A stretch of 64,000 bases of DNA from Paucibacter aquatile (GTDB lineage: Bacteria; Pseudomonadota; Gammaproteobacteria; Burkholderiales; Burkholderiaceae_C), in contig NZ_POSP01000001.1 of NCBI RefSeq assembly GCF_002885975.1, forward strand, positions 186,001 through 250,000, written 5' to 3'. Positions within the stretch are counted from its first letter, which is position 1. Every line of letters starts with the position of its first letter. Below the pieces are notes generated by a model. It made no database searches, was not told the origin of the DNA, and worked only from the letters and a program-made list of their open reading frames with translations. Position numbers and translations under genes: made by a program. Of the stretch, positions 26,888 through 33,979 are shown in pieces.

Positions 26888-27290
26888 TGCCTTCGCCACC
26901 CGGGCGGCCGTCGGCGCCGAAGCTGTAGATGTCGATCTCGTTCTTCACGCCGGGGTTGGCGTACTGGTAGGGGTTCTTCCAGGGATCGAGCGGCAGCTTG
27001 TCGATGTAGGGCTTCCAGTTGGCCGGCGGCGTGCCGGTGGTGGGCTTGCGCACCAGGGACTCCAGGCCCTGCTCGCCGCTGGGGTAGCGGCCGTTGTCGA
27101 TCTTGTAGAGCTTGAGCTGCTGCATCAGATCGTTGATGGTGGCGCGGGCGGCCGTGACCTTGGCTTCATGCAGGCGGTCCATCACATTGGGCACGATCAG
27201 GGCACCCATCAGCCCGATGATGAGGAACACGACCATGATCTCGATCAGGGTGAAGCCCCGGGCGAGGCGGCGAGAGTTCGTTGTATTCAT
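26859..27290 (-). CDS. gspG: Type II secretion system major pseudopilin GspG
   Basis: Main subunit of the pseudopilus piston. It has 143 residues. Cleavage is at Gly12/Phe13 with Glu17 (ARG, FTLIEIMVVFLIIGLMGALIVPNVMD). The GspG core follows (LKLYKIDNGRYPSGEQGLESLVRKP) and the calcium-binding C-terminus SFGADGRPGGEGNDADIGSW carries the conserved Asp residues. It is the first gene of the minus-strand operon and divergent from gspC. Confidence 0.97.
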   Translation of the reverse strand: MNTTNSRRLARGFTLIEIMVVFLIIGLMGALIVPNVMDRLHEAKVTAARATINDLMQQLKLYKIDNGRYPSGEQGLESLVRKPTTGTPPANWKPYIDKLPLDPWKNPYQYANPGVKNEIDIYSFGADGRPGGEGNDADIGSWQ

Positions 27291-27382
27291 GTGTGAACGT
27301 GACGGGCTGCGTGGTGAAGAGAAGGGTTAGCACCGGGGCGCGGGGCCTCGGCTCGTCAAAGCGCTTGAATCATAATCGCCTC

Positions 27383-27994
27383 ATGCTTGCACGAATGATG
27401 GCTTTTCTGGTCTGGGGTTTGCTGGCTTGCGCCGCGGTCTATTGGCTGATCCAGCTGATGGCAAAACCCTTGTCGGCGCCGGCGCACGCTCTGGCGGTGG
27501 TCGAGCAGCGCAGCGCTGGTGCGGACCTGACCCGTTTGCTCGGCGCTGCCCCGGCGGCGGCGGCCGAAGCGCCGCCGGTGGCCGAGAGCCGCTTCAGCCT
27601 GCTCGGCGTGGTGGCACCCAAGAGCCTGCAAGCCAGCCAGGCCGGCGAGGGCGTGGCCCTGATCGCCGTGGACGGTGTGCCGCGCACGGTGCGCATCGGT
27701 GCGGTGCTGGAGGGTGAATTGCGCTTGCTCGCCGTCGACGCGCGCTCGGCCCAGCTGGGGCAGGGCGGGGCGGTCACCTTGACCTTGAATCTCGCCCCGC
27801 CTCTGCCGGCTGCCACCGGCAGCCTGCCAACCGCCCAGGTGTCGCCCACCGTCATCGGGGGGCAGCCACATGTCCTGGGCGAGAACAGCCAGCCCGGTCA
27901 GCCGCCTTACCGACCGACACCGCCTCCGCCGGGCTCTCCGCAGCCATTGCAGCAGCACAATGGCGTGGACGCGAACGGTCTGCCGACGCGCTGA
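27383..27994 (+). CDS. gspC: Type II secretion system protein GspC
   Basis: Inner-membrane protein connecting the platform to the secretin. It has 203 residues: an N-terminal membrane segment (MMAFLVWGLLACAAVYWLIQLM), then the homology region (ESRFSLLGVVAPKS...GVALIAVDGVPRTVRIGAVLEGELRLLAVDARSAQLG) that contacts GspD. The C-terminus is Pro/Gln-rich and has no PDZ domain, which occurs in many betaproteobacterial forms. I used the ATG at 27383, just before the membrane segment. It is transcribed divergently from the rest of the gsp cluster. TCAAAGCGCTTGA at 27356-27368, a near palindrome in the shared region, could be a regulatory site. Confidence 0.88.
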   Translation: MLARMMAFLVWGLLACAAVYWLIQLMAKPLSAPAHALAVVEQRSAGADLTRLLGAAPAAAAEAPPVAESRFSLLGVVAPKSLQASQAGEGVALIAVDGVPRTVRIGAVLEGELRLLAVDARSAQLGQGGAVTLTLNLAPPLPAATGSLPTAQVSPTVIGGQPHVLGENSQPGQPPYRPTPPPPGSPQPLQQHNGVDANGLPTR

Positions 27995-28018
27995 GCGCCG
28001 GCCACGGGCCGTTTCACA

Positions 28019-29122
28019 TCATGCGCTGAGGCGCGGATCGCCGCCGCTGTCGCGGTAGACACCGCCGCTCAATGAATCGACGCCGCTGCCGGTGTTTGGC
28101 GGGCGCGCTTCGGCCAGATCGTGCAGATCGGTCAGCAAGGCCGCCGCGGCGCGGATCATGGGCCAGGCCAGGGTGGCCCCGGTGCCATCGGCGCTGTCCA
28201 TGCCCAGCTCGAGCAGGGCCGAGGCATGGAAGGTGGCCAAGGCTTCGTCCAGGCCGCGGTGCACATGGCTGCGGCAGAACACGGCGTAATCGGTCACCGG
28301 TGCGGCGATGCGCGCGGCCAGTTTTAGCGCGGCGCAGGCGGTGATGCCGTCGACGATGATCAGGTGGCGCTTGGACGCGGCCACCAGCATGGCGCCCATC
28401 ATCACCGCCAGCTCGAAGCCGCCGAAAGCCGCCAGCACCTCCATCGGATCGCTGACCTCGCGGTGCCGCGCCTGCGCGGCATGCAGCACGCCGAGGATGT
28501 GGTTGAGCTCGTCCTGGCGCATGTCGGGGCCGGAGACCACGAACTCACGCACGGGCAGGTCCATCAGCCGCGACAGCACCAGGGCGGCGCTTTCCGCCGA
28601 GCCCTGGCCCATGCTGGCGCAGGCCAGCACATTGCCGGGCAGGTTGTCCGAGATTTCCATGCCCACGCGCACGCCGGCATGGGCTTGCTCCAGCGTCATG
28701 GCCGGGCCGGTGCGGGTGTTGCGGGTGCCGTGGGCGATCTTGCGTGCCATCAGCCGGGCGTGCGGCGGCAGCGATTCGGCAATGCCGCAGTCGACCACGG
28801 CCAGTTGCAAGCCCTGCAGGCGCGCGAACACCGAAACCGGCAGGCGGTTCTGCAGGGCCAGCTGGGCTTGCTCGCGCGTGCTGCGGCCCCATTGTTGGCC
28901 GATGCGGTCCACCACCAGGCCATGGTCGGCGGCAAACAGGGCCAGCACCGGGTCGCGGAAACGCGGGGTCAGGGAGTTCTGCACCAGGCCCAGGCGCACC
29001 GCCAAAGGCTCCAACTCGCCCAGGCCGCCGGCAATGGCGGCATGCCGGTCGACGCGGTCGCGCAAGGCCTTTTCCAGCTCGGGATTGGCGGTGGGCGAGA
29101 TCAGGGACTGGTTCAGGGACAT
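28019..29122 (-). CDS. Divergent CobT-family phosphoribosyltransferase homologue
   Basis: 367 residues with the overall CobT fold pattern (PVLALFAADHG, LQLAVVDCGIAE, AAFGGFELAVMMGAMLVAAS, LIIVDGITACAALKLAA). CobT transfers phosphoribose from nicotinate mononucleotide to dimethylbenzimidazole in cobalamin synthesis. However, the signature motifs are altered. The usual KPxGSLG near residue 30 reads AAIAGGLG. GEMGIGNTT reads ASMGQGSAE at 169-177. The catalytic-Glu motif LGEGTGA reads SADGTGA, with Asp312 in place of Glu. It may be a degenerate or re-purposed CobT. No other cobalamin gene and no cobalamin riboswitch are seen nearby. It ends 24 bases from convergent gspC. Confidence 0.75.
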   Translation of the reverse strand: MSLNQSLISPTANPELEKALRDRVDRHAAIAGGLGELEPLAVRLGLVQNSLTPRFRDPVLALFAADHGLVVDRIGQQWGRSTREQAQLALQNRLPVSVFARLQGLQLAVVDCGIAESLPPHARLMARKIAHGTRNTRTGPAMTLEQAHAGVRVGMEISDNLPGNVLACASMGQGSAESAALVLSRLMDLPVREFVVSGPDMRQDELNHILGVLHAAQARHREVSDPMEVLAAFGGFELAVMMGAMLVAASKRHLIIVDGITACAALKLAARIAAPVTDYAVFCRSHVHRGLDEALATFHASALLELGMDSADGTGATLAWPMIRAAAALLTDLHDLAEARPPNTGSGVDSLSGGVYRDSGGDPRLSA

Positions 29123-29248
29123 GGGCAGTGTTCAGCTCACCCGGGGCGGGTGCGGGCGCTGGATTGTCGGGCCTGCGGGCCGGCCGGGGCATCCGCACTT
29201 GCCCTGCGCCTTTTTGGGGCGCCAGGGCCGGGGTGGGGCGGCCCCGCG

Positions 29249-30859
29249 TCAACGCAGGAAGAGCTGATAGACCGGGTTGTTGCTCTCGTCTTCGAAAGGG
29301 TAGTTCAGCGACGCCAGGAAGTCGCGCAGCGCCGCATTGTCGCCGCGCGGCACCTGGATGCCGACCAGGATGCGGCCGTAGTCGGCGCCCTGGTTGCGGT
29401 AGTGGAAGAGGCTGATGTTCCAGTCCGGGTGCATGGTGGACAGAAAGCGCATCAGGGCGCCCGGTCGCTCGGGGAAGATGAAGCGGTAGAGCCGCTCGTT
29501 GCGGGCCAGCTCGGAGCGGCCGCCGACCATATGGCGCACATGCTGCTTGGCCAGCTCGTTGTCGGTCAGGTCCAGGGCGTCGAAGCCTCCCTTGGCGAAG
29601 GCGCGTGCCAGCTTGGCCGCTTCCTCGCGCTTTTGCGTGGCCACGCCGACCAGGATGTGAGCCTGGGCCGAATCCGAGATGCGGTAATTGAACTCGGTCA
29701 CGCTGCGCGGCCCCAGCAGCTCGCAAAAGCGCTTGAAGCTGCCGCGTTCCTCAGGGATGGTGACGGCAAACAGGGCCTCGCGGTGCTCGCCCACCTCGGC
29801 CCGCTCGGCGACAAAGCGCAGGCGGTCGAAGTTCATATTGGCGCCGCAGGTGATGGCGATGAAGGTCTGGCCCTTGCAGCCGTGGCTGGCCGTGTACTGT
29901 TTGACGGCGGCCACACCCAGGGCGCCGGCAGGTTCCAGAATGCTGCGGGTGTCTTCGAACACGTCCTTGATGGCGGCGCAGACCGCATCGGTGTCCACCA
30001 GCACGAAGTCGTCAACCAGGGCGCGGGTGATGCGAAAGGTTTCTTCTCCGACCAGCTTCACGGCCGTGCCATCCGAGAACAGGCCGACATCGCTGAGCTG
30101 CACCCGCTTGCCGGCGCGCACCGAGCGCACCATGGCGTCGGAATCCTTGGTTTGCACGCCGATGACCTTGATCTCCGGGCGCACCGCCTTGATGTAGGCC
30201 GCCACGCCGGAGATCAGGCCTCCGCCGCCGATGGCGACAAAGATGGCGTCGATCGGGCCGGGGTGCTGGCGCAGCAACTCCATGGCGATGGTGCCCTGGC
30301 CGGCGATCACGTCGGGGTCGTCGAAGGGGTGAACAAAGGTCAGGCCCTGGGCCTGCTCCAGCTCCAGGGCGTGGCCGTAGGCGTCGCTGAAGCTGTCGCC
30401 GAAGAGCACCACCTCGCCGCCATGGCCTTGCACCGCGTCGATCTTGACCTTGGGCGTGGTGACCGGCATCACGATCACGGCGCGGCAGCCCAGCTTCTTG
30501 GCCGACAGCGCCACGCCCTGGGCATGGTTGCCGGCCGAGGCGCAGATCACGCCTTGCGCCAGTTGCTCGGCGCTCAGGTGCGCCATCTTGTTGTAGGCGC
30601 CGCGCAGCTTGAAGCTGAACACCGGCTGCTCGTCCTCGCGCTTGAGGTAGACCTTGTTGCCCAGGCGCTTGCTCAGGTTCTTGGCCGGGGTGAGCGAGGT
30701 TTCCTTGGCAATCTCGTAGACCCGCGCATTGAGAATGCGCTGCAAATAGCTGTTGTCGGAGGGAATCAGGTCGGGCATGCCGGCCGCGGCCATGGTCTTG
30801 GCGGCGGGTTTGCGGGCGTGGCGGGTGCCACTTTTGAGCGTGCGGGCGGGGCCGGCCAT
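29249..30859 (-). CDS. ilvA: Threonine ammonia-lyase, biosynthetic
   Basis: PLP enzyme converting threonine to 2-oxobutanoate, the first step of isoleucine synthesis. It has 536 residues. The PLP lysine is Lys84 in FSFKLRGAYNKM, SAGNHAQGVA and the glycine loop GGGGLISG bind cofactor phosphate, and two ACT-like regulatory domains (about 350-536) give isoleucine feedback control. The first 27 residues are basic and atypical; in-frame Met codons at 23 and 28 (MAAAGMPDLIPSDN) are alternative starts. Upstream on the same strand is a leader with an intrinsic terminator, which could attenuate this gene. Confidence 0.95.
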   Translation of the reverse strand: MAGPARTLKSGTRHARKPAAKTMAAAGMPDLIPSDNSYLQRILNARVYEIAKETSLTPAKNLSKRLGNKVYLKREDEQPVFSFKLRGAYNKMAHLSAEQLAQGVICASAGNHAQGVALSAKKLGCRAVIVMPVTTPKVKIDAVQGHGGEVVLFGDSFSDAYGHALELEQAQGLTFVHPFDDPDVIAGQGTIAMELLRQHPGPIDAIFVAIGGGGLISGVAAYIKAVRPEIKVIGVQTKDSDAMVRSVRAGKRVQLSDVGLFSDGTAVKLVGEETFRITRALVDDFVLVDTDAVCAAIKDVFEDTRSILEPAGALGVAAVKQYTASHGCKGQTFIAITCGANMNFDRLRFVAERAEVGEHREALFAVTIPEERGSFKRFCELLGPRSVTEFNYRISDSAQAHILVGVATQKREEAAKLARAFAKGGFDALDLTDNELAKQHVRHMVGGRSELARNERLYRFIFPERPGALMRFLSTMHPDWNISLFHYRNQGADYGRILVGIQVPRGDNAALRDFLASLNYPFEDESNNPVYQLFLR

Positions 30860-30971
30860 GAGGTCTCCGATACAAATCTGTTGCGGCGCAACATGATAAG
30901 CGAGGGTCAGCCCCAGCCCGGTTCAGGCGGGTTTCAGCATCATTTCGGCGCTGTTTGGCTCGCAAGAGGCC

Positions 30972-31003
30972 AAAAAAAACCCGAGCTTTTGCAAGCTCGG
31001 GTT
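30972..31003 (-). terminator. Intrinsic terminator about 113 bases upstream of ilvA
   Basis: On the minus strand AACCCGAGCTT, a 4-base loop and AAGCTCGGGTT form a perfect 11-bp stem followed by eight T residues. It points towards ilvA. No protein gene ends just before it, so it terminates a small RNA or attenuates ilvA. Confidence 0.85.
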
Positions 31004-31114
31004 GAATCCACCATGGAGGCGGTGGAGGAGACAAACGGTGCGAGAGCCCGAGGCTTGAATCTGCAGCAGGCCAGGGTTTTGACGCCGGGCGGCTGCGCGC
31101 AAGGGGATCGCGTG
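30972..31114 (-). ncRNA. Candidate small RNA or ilvA leader with anti-Shine-Dalgarno motifs
   Basis: A promoter-like pair (TTGCAC, 18 bases, TAAAAT) ends at 31121 and an intrinsic terminator ends at 30972, giving a transcript of about 140 bases with no convincing reading frame. Two stretches complementary to ribosome-binding sites are present: TCTCCTCC (minus strand, 31024-31031) and GCCTCCAT (31013-31020). The second is the loop of a hairpin with stem CCACC/GGTGG (31021-31025 and 31008-31012). This resembles small RNAs that display CCUCC in loops. It could equally be an attenuator leader of ilvA. I do not recognise a known RNA family. Confidence 0.4.
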
Positions 31115-31120
31115 GCTAGA

Positions 31121-31150
31121 ATTTTAGCTGCAGCAATTGCTGCGGTGCAA
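31121..31150 (-). promoter_or_regulatory. Putative sigma-70 promoter of the ilvA leader or small RNA
   Basis: TTGCAC (31145-31150) and TAAAAT (31121-31126) on the minus strand are separated by 18 bases. The spacer contains the palindrome GCAGCAATTGCTGC. The region 30860-31232 also has to carry the osmC-family promoter on the other strand. Confidence 0.5.
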
Positions 31151-31232
31151 TATTTCTGGCGCCTTTAATTAGTCCAAGAGCTCTAGTGCAAAGTCGGCTG
31201 GGCTCGCCACTTTCGTTTGGAGCACACACAAG

Positions 31233-31655
31233 ATGGAATGCACGATCAACTGGATGGGCGCCGATGGCATGGCCTTTGTGGCACAGACCGGCAGCGGTCA
31301 CATGCTGACCATGGACGGCGCGCCGCAAGGCGGTGGTCACAACCTGGCGCCGCGCCCGATGGAAACCGTGCTGGCCGGCACCGGCGGTTGCACGGCCTAC
31401 GATGTGGTGCTGATCCTCAAGCGCGGCCGCCACGATGTGCGGGGCTGCCAGGTGCAGCTCAAGGCCGAGCGGGCTGAAGAGGACCCCAAGGTCTTCACCG
31501 CCATCCACATGCACTTCGTGGTCAGCGGCCGGGGTTTGAAGCAGGAGGCGGTAGAGCGGGCTGTCGCCCTGTCGCACGAAAAGTACTGCTCGGCCAGCAT
31601 CATGCTGGGCAAGACGGCGGCCATGACCACCTCGGTGGAGCTCGTCGAGGTCTGA
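31233..31655 (+). CDS. OsmC family protein
   Basis: 140-residue member of the OsmC/Ohr superfamily, thiol peroxidase-like proteins. Two conserved cysteines are present: Cys53 in AGTGGCTAYDVVLIL and Cys119 in SHEKYCSASIML. The pattern MECTINWMGADGMAFVAQTGSGH, with APRPMETVLAG before the first cysteine, fits the YhfA-like OsmC subgroup rather than Ohr. Function in this subgroup is not settled. It is divergent from the ilvA leader. Confidence 0.88.
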   Translation: MECTINWMGADGMAFVAQTGSGHMLTMDGAPQGGGHNLAPRPMETVLAGTGGCTAYDVVLILKRGRHDVRGCQVQLKAERAEEDPKVFTAIHMHFVVSGRGLKQEAVERAVALSHEKYCSASIMLGKTAAMTTSVELVEV

Positions 31656-31748
31656 GCCGGCACGGGAGCTCTGGAACGACATCCTGGCGTCGCCTTGGCT
31701 CCCGAACCTGGGCGGGGCCGATTTCAGAGCCTCACGGATCCGAATGGA

Positions 31749-32414
31749 TCAGATGTGGTGGGCCGTGCGGGTCATGACGCGCGCGGCCAGGCGCATCAGC
31801 TGCTGAACCGGCGCCGGCAAGGGCAGCGCGCCTGCGGCCTGGGCTTCATCGGCATGGCGGGCCTCTTCCAGCTTCATTTGCGCGACGATGGCGCGAGAAG
31901 CGTGATCCGCCTCCGGCAGATCTTCCAGATGTGAGGCCAGGTGCTGCTCGACCTGGCGTTCGGTCTCGACCACGAATCCCAGGCTGACGCGATCGCCGAT
32001 CAGGCCGGCAAGACTGCCGATGGCAAAGGCGCCGCCGTACCAGAGCGGGTTGAGGTGGCTGCGGCGGCTGCCCAACTCGTCCAGGCGCTGCTGGGTCCAG
32101 GCCAGGTGATCGACTTCCTCCTGAGCTGCGGCCTTGAAGTGCTCGCGCAGCGCCGGGTCGCGGCTGAACAGGGCTTGCGATTGGTACAGCGCTTGGGCGC
32201 AGACCTCGCCGACATGGTTGACCCGCATCAGGGCGCCCGCGAGCCGGGTCTCTTCGGGGCTCAGTGCCCTTGGTTCGCAGTCACGGGCGGGCGATGGGCG
32301 ACCGGCGCGCGCCTGGGCAAACACCGTGCGCATGCCATGGTCGACGCTGACCAGCAAGCGGTCCAGCGGCGAGAGGCGGTCGGCGGCGGATGAAGAGCGT
32401 GACGAAGCGGACAT
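31749..32414 (-). CDS. coq7: Coq7-type demethoxyubiquinone hydroxylase
   Basis: Di-iron membrane-associated monooxygenase for the last ring hydroxylation of ubiquinone synthesis. It has 221 residues. The iron ligands are Glu70 (NHVGEVCAQALYQ), Glu100 with His103 (QEEVDHLAW), Glu152 (VVETERQVEQHL) and Glu184 with His187 (EEARHADEA). This is the Coq7 type used in many betaproteobacteria instead of the flavoprotein UbiF. It is transcribed away from the porin genes. Confidence 0.93.
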   Translation of the reverse strand: MSASSRSSSAADRLSPLDRLLVSVDHGMRTVFAQARAGRPSPARDCEPRALSPEETRLAGALMRVNHVGEVCAQALYQSQALFSRDPALREHFKAAAQEEVDHLAWTQQRLDELGSRRSHLNPLWYGGAFAIGSLAGLIGDRVSLGFVVETERQVEQHLASHLEDLPEADHASRAIVAQMKLEEARHADEAQAAGALPLPAPVQQLMRLAARVMTRTAHHI

Positions 32415-32770
32415 GGAATCTCTGGGGAGCGGACCCGCAGTTTAATGAGGAGTGGCACAGACTGATCCTTCGGGGCTTGTCAGAAAGCATTTATGAATAG
32501 TTTGTGAACAGCCTTTCTCGTTGTGTGTCAACAACGCAAACCCTGAATATGACAGTCCGAGGTGTTCCGGGGATCTCAAGGTCTTGTGTAATACGGCAAC
32601 TTCCGCTGCAGGGGGTTGGCGCAGCGGGCTTTTTCGGAGCGCACGACTTGAATATGGAGTCGGAAGCTCCAGATCCCACGCGAGGAGGTTGGCAGGTCCA
32701 ACCTGGAGGCGTCTTTTTAGCGAGGCCGAGCTCTCAAGCAAGGCCTGACTTATTTTTTGTGGAGTATCGA
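32415..32770 (+). promoter_or_regulatory. Long structured leader region upstream of the first porin
   Basis: 356 bases without a convincing gene. Two hairpins with following T runs are on the plus strand: CCGCTGC/GCAGCGG (32603-32627) then GCTTTTTC, and AGGTTGG/CCAACCT (32686-32704) with TCTTTTT eight bases later. A third weak stem, AGGCC/GGCCT (32723-32746), precedes TTATTTTTTGTGGAG, the U-rich ribosome-binding region. An inverted repeat GTTGT/ACAAC is at 32520-32535. The arrangement suggests a small RNA, a premature terminator or a regulated porin leader. Promoters could not be placed with confidence. Confidence 0.45.
32603..32635 (+). terminator. Terminator-like hairpin in the porin leader
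   Basis: A 7-bp GC-rich stem (CCGCTGC/GCAGCGG, 11-base loop) followed by GCTTTTT. It is 136 bases upstream of the porin start, with no gene ending before it. Confidence 0.5.
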
Positions 32771-33775
32771 ATGAAGAAATCAATCGTTGCACTGGCAGTC
32801 CTGGGTTCGTTCGCGAGCGTGGCATCGGCCCAATCGTCGGTGACCCTGTTCGGCGTGATCGACGTGGCCGCTCGCTACACCAAGGCCAACGGCCAAACCC
32901 TGAAGAGCCTGGCCACCGATGGCAACACCAGCAGCCGCCTGGGCGTGCGCGGTGAAGAAGCCCTGGGCGGCGGCCTGAAGGCTGGTTTCTGGCTGGAAGG
33001 CGCCGTGAACGCTGATGCTGGTACCGCTGACACCAGCAAGTTCTGGGGCCGTCGCGCCACCGTGAGCCTGGCTGGCGAATTCGGTGAAGTGCGTCTGGGT
33101 CGCAACAAGTCGGTCGCTCAACTGCACATCGAAGCCTTCGACCCGACCTCGACCACCGGCCTGGGCAAGGCCAACCAGCTGTACAGCACCTTGGGCAGCG
33201 GCGTGAGCGTGGCTCGTTTCGACAATATGGTGTCGTACTCGCTGCCGGGCAATCTGGGTGGCTTCTACGGCGCTGCTGATGTGGCTGCTGGTGAAGGCAA
33301 CAGCGCTGGTAAGGCATTCAGCGGCCGTGCTGGTTATGCCGCTGGCCCTCTGCATGTCAGCGCTGCATTCCTGCAAGCTGGCGTGGGCACCAAGTACAAG
33401 CTGAGCTCGTTTGGTGGTTCGTACGACCTGGGCGTCGCCAAGCCTTCGCTGACCTTCTCGACCAACAAGTTCGGCGCCGCCAAGCAGACCATCATCACTG
33501 CTGCTGTGACCGCTCCTCTGGGTGCCGGCAATGTCTGGGCTTCGTGGACCAAGGCTGATGCCAACGGCGCTGCTGAAACACTGAAGGCTGCATACGATGC
33601 AACCCATCTGTCGGCTGGCTACATCCACAACCTGTCCAAGCGCACTGCGCTGTACACCACGGTGTCCAAGATTGAGAACAAGGGTGCTGGCAAGATTGGC
33701 GTGCTGAACACCCCGACCGTGGCTGCTGGCGGTGGCTCGGGTGGCTTCGACGTCGGCGTGCGTCACAACTTCTGA
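32771..33775 (+). CDS. Gram-negative porin (beta-proteobacterial trimeric type)
   Basis: Outer-membrane beta-barrel of 334 residues for passive diffusion of small solutes. The signal peptide MKKSIVALAVLGSFASVASA is followed by the mature start QSSVTLFGVIDVAARYTK, typical of Comamonas/Burkholderia porins, with SSRLGVRGEEALGGGLKAGFWLE further on. It ends in VGVRHNF with the terminal Phe recognised by the BAM complex. GGAG seven bases upstream fixes the start. Codon use is strongly biased (many GCT and GGT), unlike its neighbours, as expected for a very highly expressed gene. Confidence 0.92.
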   Translation: MKKSIVALAVLGSFASVASAQSSVTLFGVIDVAARYTKANGQTLKSLATDGNTSSRLGVRGEEALGGGLKAGFWLEGAVNADAGTADTSKFWGRRATVSLAGEFGEVRLGRNKSVAQLHIEAFDPTSTTGLGKANQLYSTLGSGVSVARFDNMVSYSLPGNLGGFYGAADVAAGEGNSAGKAFSGRAGYAAGPLHVSAAFLQAGVGTKYKLSSFGGSYDLGVAKPSLTFSTNKFGAAKQTIITAAVTAPLGAGNVWASWTKADANGAAETLKAAYDATHLSAGYIHNLSKRTALYTTVSKIENKGAGKIGVLNTPTVAAGGGSGGFDVGVRHNF

Positions 33776-33804
33776 TCCCGGCCTGCGAAAGCACGCTTGG
33801 TTTG

Positions 33805-33829
33805 AAAGCCGCCTTCGGGCGGCTTTTTT
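33805..33829 (+). terminator. Intrinsic terminator of the first porin
   Basis: AAAGCCGCC, TTCG loop and GGCGGCTTT followed by further T residues. Confidence 0.88.
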
Positions 33830-33947
33830 GTTTTCGAACGCAGTCAAACTTGCTTGCGCCTGACGCGTGATGGGAGGGTTTGCGCTTGTAGGAGGGTCGC
33901 AACAGCAGGCTCGCTTGGTGGGTGTCATTCGCACAGAATGGTTTTGT

Positions 33948-33959
33948 CGTCACATGACG
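33948..33959 (+). promoter_or_regulatory. Small palindrome just upstream of the second porin
   Basis: CGTCA-CA-TGACG lies nine bases before the AAGGAG ribosome-binding site of the second porin. It could be an operator half-site pair or a leader hairpin. No regulator is identified. Confidence 0.25.
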
Positions 33960-33979
33960 TTCACTACAAGGAGACAACG

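Noticed and set aside
29123..29248. Cobalamin riboswitch in front of the CobT homologue
   Set aside because: No B12-box-like sequence or suitable structure could be recognised in the short upstream region.
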